Origin: Gaiellasilicea sp963705515
Lineage (GTDB): Bacteria > Actinomycetota > Thermoleophilia > Gaiellales > Gaiellaceae
Direction: 5' to 3'
Length of the DNA: 64,000 nucleotides
NCBI GenBank assembly: GCA_963705515.1
Contig: CAVPJV010000008.1
Location: 434,001-498,000, forward strand
The notes beneath the pieces are model-generated. The model was not told the DNA's origin, ran no database searches, and saw only the letters and a list, made by a program, of their open reading frames with translations. A program made the position numbers and the translations under genes. This document shows, in pieces, positions 37,640-45,929 of the stretch (position 1 is the stretch's first letter; the number at the start of each line of letters is the position of its first letter).

Positions 37640-38781
37640 CGCGACGCGGGGGCGTCGACCGGATCGAGCCAGTCGACGCGTCCGATCCAGCGATCGCGGT
37701 GCTCGGCGTACCACTGAATCGTCCGCAGGACGCCTTCCTCCCACGACACCTTCGGCTCCCAGCCGGTCTCGCGGTTCAGCTTCTCGTAGCCGACGCGGAG
37801 CGCCATCACGTCCGTGACGCCGGGCCGCAGGCGGCCCTCGTCGATGACGATGTGGCGGTCGTCGGGCCAGAAGCCGTGCTCGACGCCCGTCCGCAGGATC
37901 AGATCCGCCCAGTCGGCCATCGAGATGTTCGAGCCCTGGCCGTAGACGTAGACGTCGCCCGGGACGCCCTTCGCGGCGACGGTGAGGTGGCCGCGGACGC
38001 CGTCGGTGCAGAAGCAGAAGTCGCGCAGCGGCTCGAGCGCGCCCAGCTCGATCCCGGGCCGGGTCAGGGCCTGCGTGATGATCGTGCCGGTGACGTAGCG
38101 CGGGTTCTGGCGCGGCCCGTAGTTGTTGAACATGCGCGTGACGACGCCGGGGACGCCGAACGCGTCGTGGTAGTTCATCGTCAGGAAGTCGGCCGCGACC
38201 TTCGCGGTGGCGTAGATCGACTTCGGGTTGATCGGCGAGCGCTCGTGCAGGATCAGCCCGCCCGCGTCGTCGAAGTCGTGGTGGTGCGCGACGTTCTCGC
38301 GCACGTTGCCGTACTCCTCCGAGGTGCCGGCGGTGTCGAACTTCTCCAGCTCGAGCCCCCAGTCGACGACGGACTGGAGCAGGTTCAGCGTCCCGATCGT
38401 GTTCGCCATCATCGTCTCGTACGGCCGGTGCCACGACTCGCCGACGTGCGCCTGGGCGCCGAGATGGAAGATGTACGGCTTGTCCGAGACGGTGTCGCGC
38501 AGCTCCTTGATCAGGTAGTCGATCGACGTCTTGTCGGTCAGGTCGGCGAACTTCACCTTCAGCCGGTTGCGGAGGTGCGAGATGTTGTTGAGCGCGCCGC
38601 TCGAGGTCGCACGCACGAAGGCGTGGACGTCGGCGCCGACCTCGACGAGCGCATCCGTCAGGTGCGAGCCCATGAAGCCGTCGGCGCCCGTGACCAGCAC
38701 GGTGCGGCCGGCGTAGGCGTCGCCGAACTCGCGACGGAGGTCGGCGAGGGCGTTCTCGGTCCAGATCGGGTCGGTGCTCAT
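37636..38781 (-). CDS. NAD-dependent 4,6-dehydratase-type SDR
   Basis: 381 aa. VLVTGADGFMGSHLTDAL is the nucleotide-binding loop, FHLGAQAHVGESW and NTIGTLNLLQSV are conserved, TAGTSEEYG gives the catalytic region and YATAKVAADFL the Tyr-Lys pair. The overall layout matches GDP-mannose 4,6-dehydratases and their UDP/CDP-sugar relatives; the TSEEYG motif (Thr/Ser-Glu-Glu) is the dehydratase signature. With the GDP-fucose-synthase-like gene two positions downstream it could make GDP-L-fucose, but the N-terminus is not a typical Gmd, so no symbol is given. Start ATG 38781, divergent from the flippase. Confidence 0.82.
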   Translation of the reverse strand: MSTDPIWTENALADLRREFGDAYAGRTVLVTGADGFMGSHLTDALVEVGADVHAFVRATSSGALNNISHLRNRLKVKFADLTDKTSIDYLIKELRDTVSDKPYIFHLGAQAHVGESWHRPYETMMANTIGTLNLLQSVVDWGLELEKFDTAGTSEEYGNVRENVAHHHDFDDAGGLILHERSPINPKSIYATAKVAADFLTMNYHDAFGVPGVVTRMFNNYGPRQNPRYVTGTIITQALTRPGIELGALEPLRDFCFCTDGVRGHLTVAAKGVPGDVYVYGQGSNISMADWADLILRTGVEHGFWPDDRHIVIDEGRLRPGVTDVMALRVGYEKLNRETGWEPKVSWEEGVLRTIQWYAEHRDRWIGRVDWLDPVDAPASR

Positions 38782-38787
38782 ACGGAA

Positions 38788-38800
38788 TACGCTTGCGCGC
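38788..38800 (+). promoter_or_regulatory. Putative leaderless promoter of the second flippase
   Basis: TACGCT (38788-38793) ends 7 nt before GTG 38801. An upstream in-frame start at 38774 would precede the hexamer and is not compatible with this promoter. Confidence 0.5.
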
Positions 38801-40279
38801 GTGGCGAAGCCTAGCGCCCGGGCCCCCCGGAGCATCCTCTCCAGCGGTCTCCTGACCGCGCTCTCGCTGGCGGTCGTCACCGGGCTCTCGGCCGCGGTCG
38901 GCGTCGTGATCGCGCGGGAGTTCGGCCGCGGCGTCGAGACCGACGGGTTCTTCGCCGCCTATGCCGTCTTCCTCGTCTTCGTCCTGGCCGCCAGCGCGGT
39001 GCGCGTCGCCGTGCTGCCGAGCCTCGCGCGCGCCCGGGCCGCCGGCACGTTCGGGAGCGTCATGTCCTCGTACGGGCTGGCGCTCGCGCTCGTGGCGGTG
39101 CCCGCGATCGCGCTCGGCGTCCTGGCGAACGACTGGACGGCGGAGCAGCTTGCCGGCGGACTGCCGCCGATCGCGCAGAAGACGGCAGCGGACGCGCTCG
39201 TCTTCCTCGTGCCCGCGGCGATCGCGCACCTCTATGCGGCGCTCGCGGCGAGCGGGCTCGCGGCGTTCGACAGCTACGGCACTGCTGCCGCCGGCTACGC
39301 GCTCGGCAGCATCCTCGGCCTGGCGGTGATTCTCTGGCGGGTCGACGAGGACGGGATCATCGCGTGCGCCTGGGGGCCGCTCGTGAACGGCGTGGCGACC
39401 CTGTCGGTGCCGCTGATCGGTCTCGCGCTGCGCGCCGACTGGGGGCGCCGCGTCGCGCTCGACATCGGCGCCCGCTTTGCCGAGCTGGCGCGCGCCACGG
39501 CGCTGCCGATCGTGCTCCAGGCCTTCTTCGTCGTCTGCCTCCGCTTCGTCAGCGGCCTCGGGACGGGCTCGGTGACGAGCTTCACCTACGCGTACTTCGT
39601 CGCGGCGGCGCTCGTCGCGGTCACGGCGTCCTCGCTCGGGCTGGTCTCCAGCGTGCCGCTGACGCGCGCCTCGCTCTCGGACGAGCGTGCGTCGCGCCAC
39701 GTCGTCAGCACGTCGCTCGTCTCGTTCGCGGCCGTCGCGGCTGCCGCCGGCGTCTTCGCGCTCGTCGGCGAGCGCATCGTCCACGCCGCGCTCGGGCCGG
39801 AGTACGAAGGCGCCGCCGGGGACGAGATCGGCCGCCTGATCGTGCTCCTCGGCCCGTGGATGGCGGTGTCGATCGGCGTCACGATCACGTTCCCGATGCT
39901 CTTCGTCGCGAACAAGGCCCGGCGCCTGCCGCTGCTCGCGATCGGCGCGCTGCTCCTCGACGTCGCGCTCACGTGGACGGCCGTCGACGCGTTCGAGCTG
40001 GACGGTGCCGCGCTCGCCCTGACGATCTCGACCCTCGTCGTGCTCGCCGTGCTGCTCGTGCTGCTCTCGCCGCGCGTGCTGGCGGAGAGCGGCCGCCGGC
40101 TCGCAGTGGGCGCGGCGGCGATCGGCGCGCTCGCGCTCGTCTCCTTCGCCCTGCCCGCCCGGGTGCTGCCGGACACGGCGGCCGCTGTCGTCGGCGTCGC
40201 GGCCTTCGCGGCGCTGCTCGTCGCCGTCCGCGACCGCGGCCTGCAGCAGGCGTGGAGCTACCTGAGAACGCTGGACTAG
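38801..40279 (+). CDS. Second polysaccharide flippase, MOP superfamily
   Basis: 492 aa, about 14 helices, intact. A basic N-terminus (AKPSARAPRSIL) precedes GLLTALSLAVVTGLSAAVGVV; REFGRGVETDGFFAAYAVFL resembles the conserved 'G.....DAFFAA' region of MurJ and Wzx proteins, and SLGLVSSVPLTRASL lies mid-protein. It would flip lipid-linked oligosaccharides. It has its own leaderless-type promoter and diverges from the SDR operon. It is distinct in sequence from the flippase at 20794, so the locus has two export routes of this type. Confidence 0.83.
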   Translation: MAKPSARAPRSILSSGLLTALSLAVVTGLSAAVGVVIAREFGRGVETDGFFAAYAVFLVFVLAASAVRVAVLPSLARARAAGTFGSVMSSYGLALALVAVPAIALGVLANDWTAEQLAGGLPPIAQKTAADALVFLVPAAIAHLYAALAASGLAAFDSYGTAAAGYALGSILGLAVILWRVDEDGIIACAWGPLVNGVATLSVPLIGLALRADWGRRVALDIGARFAELARATALPIVLQAFFVVCLRFVSGLGTGSVTSFTYAYFVAAALVAVTASSLGLVSSVPLTRASLSDERASRHVVSTSLVSFAAVAAAAGVFALVGERIVHAALGPEYEGAAGDEIGRLIVLLGPWMAVSIGVTITFPMLFVANKARRLPLLAIGALLLDVALTWTAVDAFELDGAALALTISTLVVLAVLLVLLSPRVLAESGRRLAVGAAAIGALALVSFALPARVLPDTAAAVVGVAAFAALLVAVRDRGLQQAWSYLRTLD

Positions 40280-40288
40280 ACTCCCCGC
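40277..40288 (+). promoter_or_regulatory. Putative leaderless promoter
   Basis: TAGACT (40277-40282) ends 6 nt before GTG 40289; the hexamer includes the TAG stop of the flippase gene. Confidence 0.45.
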
Positions 40289-41023
40289 GTGCTGCGCGAC
40301 CTCGTGAAGCGGGCGCTCGGCGCCGCAGGGCGGACGGGGGTCGGCAAGAACCTCGTCAATGCCGCCGTCCAGGCGGATCCCGGCCTGAAGCGGTACCCGA
40401 GCGTGGAACGCTGGCCGGAGTCGCTCGACGGCTTCGAGGATCTCGCCTTTCTCTTCTCCTCGAACCAGCTCAGCCACGGGATCGCGTCGCTCCAGCTCGA
40501 CGAGGCGGCGCTGCTCTACCGGCTCGCGAAGCACGCCGCCCCGGGCGCCGCGATCGCCGAGATCGGCCGCTTCAAGGGCGGCACGACGCTGATGCTGGCG
40601 AGCGCGCTCCCGGACGGGGCGGAGCTCTGGTCGTACGACCTCCACGTCGCGCTCCGCGCCGACATGAGCGGGCCGCGGCTGGACGCCGAGCTGCGCACGG
40701 CGCTCGACCGCTACGGCCTCTCGGACCGCGTCCACCTCGTCGTCGGCGACTCTCGGACCGCCGAGCCGCCGCCGCGGCCGTGCTCGCTCGTCTTCGTCGA
40801 CGGCGACCACACCTACGAGGGCGCTCGTGCCGACTACGAGCGCTGGCGCGAGCTGGTCGCGCCCGGCGGCGACATCCTCTTCCACGATGCCGTCGACGTC
40901 GGCGGCTACGGGAACCACTACCCGGGGATCGCGCGGCTGGTGGGGGAGATCGAGCGCGACGACAAGAGCCTCGAGCGGCAGCCGAACGCCGGCTCGATCG
41001 CGCACTTCACGCGTCGTCCGTGA
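40289..41023 (+). CDS. Class I methyltransferase, Methyltransf_24-like
   Basis: 244 aa. EIGRFKGGTTLMLASALPDG is motif I of the cephalosporin-hydroxylase/Methyltransf_24 group, WSYDLHVALR carries the acidic residue, and VFVDGDHTYEGARADYERW with DILFHDAV gives the metal/substrate loop typical of these sugar O-methyltransferases. The ~85 residue N-terminus is of the kind seen in GT-cluster members. It overlaps the next GT2 by one base (TGATG). Probable role: O-methylation of a glycan residue. Confidence 0.83.
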   Translation: MLRDLVKRALGAAGRTGVGKNLVNAAVQADPGLKRYPSVERWPESLDGFEDLAFLFSSNQLSHGIASLQLDEAALLYRLAKHAAPGAAIAEIGRFKGGTTLMLASALPDGAELWSYDLHVALRADMSGPRLDAELRTALDRYGLSDRVHLVVGDSRTAEPPPRPCSLVFVDGDHTYEGARADYERWRELVAPGGDILFHDAVDVGGYGNHYPGIARLVGEIERDDKSLERQPNAGSIAHFTRRP

Positions 41024-41880
41024 TGCGGATCGTCGCGGTCGTCCTCTCGTACAACGGGCGCGACGACACGCTGGCGGCGCTCGAGTCGCTGCGGGGGATC
41101 GAGACCGTCGTGGTCGACAACGGCTCGGCAGACGGCTCGGCGGCTGCGGTCGCGGAGCGATTCCCCGAGGTCGAGCTCGTCCGCGCGGGCGTGAACCTCG
41201 GCTTCGCGGGCGGCAACAACGTCGGGATCAGGCGCGCGCTCGACCGGGGCGCGGAGTGGGTCCTGCTGGTGAACAACGACGCGCTGGTGGAGCCGGGCCT
41301 CGTCGACGCGCTGGGCGCGGCGGCGGCGGCGCGGCCCGACGCGGGTGTGCTCGCGTGCAAGGTGCTCTTCGCCGACTCCGACCGGCTCTGGTACGCGGGC
41401 GCCGGCTTCGACCCGATCCTCGGGCGCAGCCGGCACGAGGGCTTCGGCGAGCCCGATGCGCCCGGAGTCCTGGCGGACACGCGCCGCGCCACCGGCGCCG
41501 CGATGGCCGTCTCGCGCGCGGCGATCGAGGCCGCCGGCCTCCTCGACGAGGAGCTCTTCCTCTACGCGGAGGATCTCGAATGGAGCCTGCGCATCGCCGC
41601 GGCCGGCTTCGCCGTCGTCTACGTGCCCGAGGCGAGAGTGCGGCACCGCGTCTCCGCCGCAGCGGGCGGCGCCGGCTCGCCGACGACGAGCTACTACGAG
41701 ACGCGCAACATGCTCGCGGTCGTCGAGCGCTACCGGCCGCTGCCGCGCGGCCTGACCGGGCTCCGCCGCGGGCTCGTCGTCGCCCCACGGGTGCTGTTCG
41801 CGGCACGACGGCCGGCGTCGGCCCAGGCGGCGCTGCGCGGCTGGCGGGACTATCGCCGCGGCCGGATGGGCCGTCGCTAG
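41023..41880 (+). CDS. GT2 family glycosyltransferase, rhamnosyltransferase-like
   Basis: 285 aa. VAVVLSYNGRDDTLAALESL opens the GT-A fold, VVDNGSADGS follows, then NLGFAGGNNVGIRRAL, the metal motif LLVNNDALVEPG, and GLLDEELFLYAEDLEWSLRI, the ED pair of the acceptor site. This is the WbbL/rhamnosyltransferase layout that links a deoxyhexose, such as rhamnose, to a lipid-linked acceptor; the donor here is not proven. It ends with a basic tail. It is joined to the methyltransferase upstream and followed by a promoter for the next gene. Confidence 0.88.
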   Translation: MRIVAVVLSYNGRDDTLAALESLRGIETVVVDNGSADGSAAAVAERFPEVELVRAGVNLGFAGGNNVGIRRALDRGAEWVLLVNNDALVEPGLVDALGAAAAARPDAGVLACKVLFADSDRLWYAGAGFDPILGRSRHEGFGEPDAPGVLADTRRATGAAMAVSRAAIEAAGLLDEELFLYAEDLEWSLRIAAAGFAVVYVPEARVRHRVSAAAGGAGSPTTSYYETRNMLAVVERYRPLPRGLTGLRRGLVVAPRVLFAARRPASAQAALRGWRDYRRGRMGRR

Positions 41881-41890
41881 CCTCTCCGCC
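41878..41890 (+). promoter_or_regulatory. Putative leaderless promoter
   Basis: TAGCCT (41878-41883) ends 7 nt before GTG 41891 and contains the TAG stop of the GT2 gene. Confidence 0.45.
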
Positions 41891-43435
41891 GTGGCGAACG
41901 AGCGCAGCAGCTTCTACCGCCGAGTCCTCGAGCAGCTGCTCGAGGAGGGGGTGATCCGGCGCGACATGAGCGTGCTGGTCGTTGCCGGCGGTCCCGCCGA
42001 CCGCGACGCCTTCCGCGAGCTCGGCTTCGAGCAGGTGACGATCTCGAACGTCGACGAGAAGGTTGCCGCCGAGGAGCTCGAGCCCTACGAGTGGAGCTTC
42101 CAGGACGCCGAGGCCCTCACCTACCCGGACGGGAGCTTCGACCTCACCGTCGTCTCGGCGGGGCTTCACCACTGCCGATCCCCGCACCGCGCGCTGCTCG
42201 AGCTGTACCGCGTCGCGCGTGTCGCCGCGCTCGCGCTCGAGAGCCGGGACAGCGCCCTGATGCGCGTCGCGGTCAAGCTCGGCGCCGTCGACGAGTACGA
42301 GCTCGCGGCTGTCGCGGCCCACGGCCTCCGCTCCGGTGGCGTCGCAAACACGAGCACGCCGAACTACGTCTACCGCTGGTCGGAGCGCGAGGTCGAGAAG
42401 ACGGTCGCGTCGTTCGCGCCGCACGCCCGCCACCGGATCCGCTTCTTCCGCGAGTTCGAGCTCCCAGAGGCGCTCGTGGAGATCGATCGCGGCGCACGCG
42501 CCGGAGTCCTGCGTCTCGCCCGACCGGTCGTGACCGGGATCACGCACGTGCTGCCGCGGCAGGCGAACCTGTTCGCGTTCGCGATCGAGAAGCCGCGGCT
42601 CCCGGACGACCTCCAGCCCTGGATGCGCGCCGAGGGCGGCGAGCTGCAGCCCGATCCCGAGGTGGTCGCCCGGAGGTACGGAGACGGCGCGACGAGCCTC
42701 GACCGCCACCAGCAGGACTGGGACCGCCTCGCAGAGGTTGACCCGCTCTGGGCCGTGCTGACGCGGCCGGGCCGGAAGGGCGGCCGTTGGGACGTGGACG
42801 AGTTCTTCGCGACTGGCGAGGAGGAGATCGCGCACGTCTTCACCGTCGCTGCGTCGCTCGACCGACCGGCGCGCCGCGGGCGGGCGCTCGACTTCGGCTC
42901 CGGCGTCGGCCGGCTGACGCGTGCGCTCTGCACCCGCTTCGAGCACGCGATCGGCGTCGACATCTCCGCGGCGATGGTCGAGCAGGCGCAGCGCCTGAAC
43001 GCCGACTTCGACGGTTGCGAGTTCCGCGTCAACGCCGCCTCCGACCTCGGGCAGCTGGAGACGGGGTCGTTCGACTTCGTCTACTCGAGCATCGCGCTGC
43101 AGCACATCCCGACGGTGGCCGAGATCGAGCGCTACGTGACCGAGTTTCTCCGCGTCGTCCGCGGCGACGGTCTCGTCGTCTTCGGGATTCCGTACCACAT
43201 CCCCTCGCTCTGGTCGTTCCAGCCGCGCCGCCGCGTCTACGCGCTGCTGCGGCGTCTCGGCGTCTCGGAGCAGTGGATGCTGAGAAAGACGCCGCTGACG
43301 CCGATGCGGATGACGACGGTGCCCGAGGCGGAGGTGCGCCGGCTGCTCGACCGCGAGGGCGCCACCGTGCTCCACACGGAGCCGATCGACGAGGGCCCGA
43401 TCCGCGCCCTCCGCTACTACGTCAGCCCGGCGTAG
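41891..43435 (+). CDS. Tandem two-domain SAM-dependent methyltransferase
   Basis: 514 aa with two methyltransferase domains. Domain 1 (about 30-250) has a modified motif I, VLVVAGGPADRDAFRELGF, and LTVVSAGLHHCRSPHRAL. Domain 2 (about 300-510) is canonical: ALDFGSGVGRLTRALC, GVDISAAMVEQAQ, FDFVYSSIALQHIP. Domain 1's glycine-poor loop suggests weak or lost cofactor binding, or a different role. It may methylate two positions, or one domain may only position the substrate. It starts after a leaderless-type promoter and ends overlapping the convergent GT4 by 19 bp. Relatives with one such domain are common in O-antigen loci; the fusion is less usual. Confidence 0.82.
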   Translation: MANERSSFYRRVLEQLLEEGVIRRDMSVLVVAGGPADRDAFRELGFEQVTISNVDEKVAAEELEPYEWSFQDAEALTYPDGSFDLTVVSAGLHHCRSPHRALLELYRVARVAALALESRDSALMRVAVKLGAVDEYELAAVAAHGLRSGGVANTSTPNYVYRWSEREVEKTVASFAPHARHRIRFFREFELPEALVEIDRGARAGVLRLARPVVTGITHVLPRQANLFAFAIEKPRLPDDLQPWMRAEGGELQPDPEVVARRYGDGATSLDRHQQDWDRLAEVDPLWAVLTRPGRKGGRWDVDEFFATGEEEIAHVFTVAASLDRPARRGRALDFGSGVGRLTRALCTRFEHAIGVDISAAMVEQAQRLNADFDGCEFRVNAASDLGQLETGSFDFVYSSIALQHIPTVAEIERYVTEFLRVVRGDGLVVFGIPYHIPSLWSFQPRRRVYALLRRLGVSEQWMLRKTPLTPMRMTTVPEAEVRRLLDREGATVLHTEPIDEGPIRALRYYVSPA

Positions 43436-44472
43436 ATGGCCTCGTGCCGGCGGGCCGTCTCCGCCCAGGTGAAGCGCCGCGCCTGCTCGGGGCCCGCGGC
43501 GGCGAAGCGCTGCGGCGCGTCGAGCACGCCCGACACCACTGCTGCGATGTCCTCCACGTCCTCGGGGTCGAAGAGCGCCGCAGCCTCTCCCGCGACCTCG
43601 GCGATCGCGGGGATGTTCGAGGCGGCGACGGGCGCGCCGGACGCCATCGCCTCGAGCGGCGGCTGGCCGAAGCCCTCGTAGAGGCTCGGGAAGACGAGGC
43701 AGGCGGTGCGCCGGTAGAGCGACGCGAGCTCTTCGCCCGGAACGAGACCGCGCACCTCGACGCCCGGCGGGACCGCTCGGCCCTCGTGCCCGCCGCCCGT
43801 GAGCACGAGCCGCAGCTCCGGCCGCTCCTCCCGCAGCAGCGCGAACGCCTCGAAGAGCCGAGCGTGGTTCTTGTGCGGCCACGGCCGGGCCGGATAGAGC
43901 AGGAACGCCTCGCGCTCCTCGCTTCCGAGGCGGAAGCGCTCGTGGTCGACGCCCCAGGGGATCGCGTGCACGTGCTCCGGCGCCAGCCCCAGCAGCTCGA
44001 TCGCTCGGCGGCGGACGAACTGGCTCGGGACGACCACGACGTCGGCGGCGCGGGCCGACCGCTCGTGCGTGCGCGCCCGCCAGAGCCGCTCCGCGCGGGA
44101 GAAGAGCTCCGGATGGTCGAGGTGCTGGAGGTCGTGCACGGTCACGACGGTCGGCACGTCGAGCGGCGGCAGCGCGATCGTGAGCGGGTAGTGGACGGCG
44201 TCGAGGCCGGCGAGCCGCTCGCGCAGCCTGCCGGGGCGGATCGCCGCGAGCGTCATCGCGACCAGGCGCTCCCGGATGCTGCGTGCATCCCGGTACTCCG
44301 GCACGGGCGTCTCCGGGAGTCCCTCACCGGCGCCGGGAGCGGCGGGCGGGGTGAAGGCGACGTAGTCGAGCGTCCCCACCTCGGCCAGGCCACGGGCAAG
44401 GCCTCGCGCGGACGTCTCGGCGCCGCCGACCTCGCCGGGGACGAGCGTGAGGAGGCTGAGCCCGACCCGCAT
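43417..44472 (-). CDS. GT4 family glycosyltransferase
   Basis: 351 aa. It starts MRVGLSLLTLVPGEVGGAET with the glycine-rich acceptor loop; TVVTVHDLQHLDHPELFS and VVVPSQFVRRRAIELLGL are N-terminal landmarks, LLYPARPWPHKNHARLFEAF opens the donor half and FPSLYEGFGQPPLEAMASG is the E-x7-E donor motif. This is the mannosyltransferase-like (WbdA/MtfB type) branch. It is a single minus-strand gene among plus-strand genes; ATG 44472 follows a TACGCT hexamer by 7 nt, so it is transcribed separately. Confidence 0.9.
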   Translation of the reverse strand: MRVGLSLLTLVPGEVGGAETSARGLARGLAEVGTLDYVAFTPPAAPGAGEGLPETPVPEYRDARSIRERLVAMTLAAIRPGRLRERLAGLDAVHYPLTIALPPLDVPTVVTVHDLQHLDHPELFSRAERLWRARTHERSARAADVVVVPSQFVRRRAIELLGLAPEHVHAIPWGVDHERFRLGSEEREAFLLYPARPWPHKNHARLFEAFALLREERPELRLVLTGGGHEGRAVPPGVEVRGLVPGEELASLYRRTACLVFPSLYEGFGQPPLEAMASGAPVAASNIPAIAEVAGEAAALFDPEDVEDIAAVVSGVLDAPQRFAAAGPEQARRFTWAETARRHEAIYAGLT

Positions 44473-44485
44473 CCGGGGGAGCGTA
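44473..44485 (-). promoter_or_regulatory. Putative leaderless promoter of the minus-strand GT4
   Basis: TACGCT on the minus strand (44485-44480) ends 7 nt before ATG 44472. Confidence 0.45.
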
Positions 44486-44499
44486 TCCCGCCCTCCCGG

Positions 44500-44511
44500 T
44501 ACAATCGTCCG
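44500..44511 (+). promoter_or_regulatory. Putative leaderless promoter of the 44.5-53 kb operon
   Basis: TACAAT (44500-44505) ends 6 nt before ATG 44512. It would drive a run of eight tightly coupled plus-strand genes through 53020. Confidence 0.5.
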
Positions 44512-44907
44512 ATGCCCGACGGCTCCCCGGAAAATGGCGATCTTGCAGGGATTTCTTCGAGCCCGGAGACCGACCTGACGGCACTCTTCGAGCAGTTGAA
44601 GCAGGAGGTGCGGCGCTCCGGCGCGGCGCCCGGCGACGCGGGCGGCGGCGCCGACGACCGCAGCGCCGCGCGCGCCGAGGCCGAGCGGCTCTGGCCGGTG
44701 TCGGCCGACAGGAACCTCCGCCTCCGCCCCGGCGTCCGCGGCGGCCTCGCGACGCCCGCGAAGGCGGTGCTCCGCAAGCTGATGCGCTGGTACGTCGAAC
44801 CGCTCGCCTACGACCAGCGCTCCTTCAACGCGGCCGCGCTGCGGCTGATCGACGACCTCGAGGCGCGCGTCGCCGCGCTCGAGGCCGAGCTGAAGCAGCG
44901 CTCATGA
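44512..44907 (+). CDS. Small coiled-coil protein heading a glycosyltransferase operon
   Basis: 131 aa. A disordered acidic start (PDGSPENGDLAGISSSPE) and a helix (LTALFEQLKQEVRRSG) lead to a conserved-looking middle, RNLRLRPGVRGGLATPAKAV, then RKLMRWYVEPLAYDQRSFN, and a C-terminal coiled coil (LRLIDDLEARVAALEAEL). Similar segments occur at the N-terminus of actinobacterial methyltransferases and GTs, so it may be a detached module that helps assemble the enzyme complex. No catalytic motif is visible. It is the first gene of a long operon; the next gene overlaps by 4 bp. Confidence 0.75.
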   Translation: MPDGSPENGDLAGISSSPETDLTALFEQLKQEVRRSGAAPGDAGGGADDRSAARAEAERLWPVSADRNLRLRPGVRGGLATPAKAVLRKLMRWYVEPLAYDQRSFNAAALRLIDDLEARVAALEAELKQRS

Positions 44908-45929
44908 GGATCGCGGTGTGCGCGCCTCAGGTTCCGTTCGTACGAGGCGGGGCCGAGATCATGGCGGACACGCTCGTCGACGAGCTTCGCGCCCGCGACC
45001 ACGAGGCCGAGCTCGTCACCGTTCCGTTCAAGTGGTATCCGGGGACGCGCGTGCTCGACCAGGCGTTCCTCTGGCGCCTACTCGACCTGACCGAGTCCGA
45101 CGGGCGGCCGATCGACCTCGTGCTCGCGACGAAGTTCCCCTCGTACGTCGTCCGGCATCCGAACAAGCGCGTGTGGGTGCTGCACCAGTTCCGCCAGGCG
45201 TACGAGCTCGATCGAACCGATCTGGGCCAGTTCTCCGAAGAACCTCAGGACCGAGCGTTGCGGCGCTCGGTCCAACGCCTGGACCGGGTCGCGCTCGGCG
45301 AGGCGAAGCGGCTCTTCGCCACCTCCCGCAACGTCGCCGACCGGATCGAGCGCTCCACCGGTCTCGCCGCCGAGGTGCTGCCGCACCCACCCCAGGCGCT
45401 CCGCTACCGCAACGACGGCTACGGCGACTTCGTCCTCTCGGTGGGCCGGCTCGACCGGGCGAAGCGGAACGACCTGCTGCTCGAGGCCGCCGCGCTCGAC
45501 CCCGGCCTGCGCGTCGTGATCGCGGGCGACGGCCCTGATCGTGACCGGCTCGAGGCGCTTGCCGCCGAGCGCGGCCTGAACGGGCGCGCCGAGTTCCCCG
45601 GACGCGTCGACGAGGCCGAGCTCGCGTCCCTCTACGCCAACTGCCTGGCCGTCTACTACGCGCCGGTCGACGAGGACTTCGGCATGGTCCCCTACGAGGC
45701 GTTCCTCTCCGAGAAGCCCGTGCTGACGACGACGGATGCCGGTGGCCCGCTCGAGGTGGTCACGGACGGCCGCACCGGCTACGTGACCCCGCCCGACCCG
45801 GCCGAGCTCGCCCGCGCCGCCGGACGCCTGCGCGAGCGCCCGGACGAGGCTGAGGCGTACGGGCGCGCGGGCAAGGAGCTCGCCTCCCGTGTTACGTGGC
45901 ACGCGTGCATCGAGACACTGCTCTCGTGA
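44904..45929 (+). CDS. GT4 family glycosyltransferase
   Basis: 341 aa. MRIAVCAPQVPFVRGGAEI gives the acceptor loop; LATKFPSYVVRHPNKRVWVL, a segment reported in the WsaF/GT4 group, is followed by a hairpin insertion (LDRTDLGQFSEEPQDRAL). FVLSVGRLDRAKRNDLLLEA opens the donor half and YYAPVDEDFGMVPYEAFLSE is the E-x7-E donor site, with Asp before the first Glu as in some relatives. ATG 44904 overlaps the preceding stop by 4 bp and the next GT4 starts with another 4-bp overlap. Confidence 0.88.
   Translation: MRIAVCAPQVPFVRGGAEIMADTLVDELRARDHEAELVTVPFKWYPGTRVLDQAFLWRLLDLTESDGRPIDLVLATKFPSYVVRHPNKRVWVLHQFRQAYELDRTDLGQFSEEPQDRALRRSVQRLDRVALGEAKRLFATSRNVADRIERSTGLAAEVLPHPPQALRYRNDGYGDFVLSVGRLDRAKRNDLLLEAAALDPGLRVVIAGDGPDRDRLEALAAERGLNGRAEFPGRVDEAELASLYANCLAVYYAPVDEDFGMVPYEAFLSEKPVLTTTDAGGPLEVVTDGRTGYVTPPDPAELARAAGRLRERPDEAEAYGRAGKELASRVTWHACIETLLS

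Noticed and set aside
36752..41005. A 1417-codon open frame on the minus strand
   Set aside because: Only the last ~295 codons (methyltransferase) make protein sense. The rest is Arg/Asp/Glu/Arg-rich antisense sequence over the flippase and SDR genes, a known by-product of high GC.
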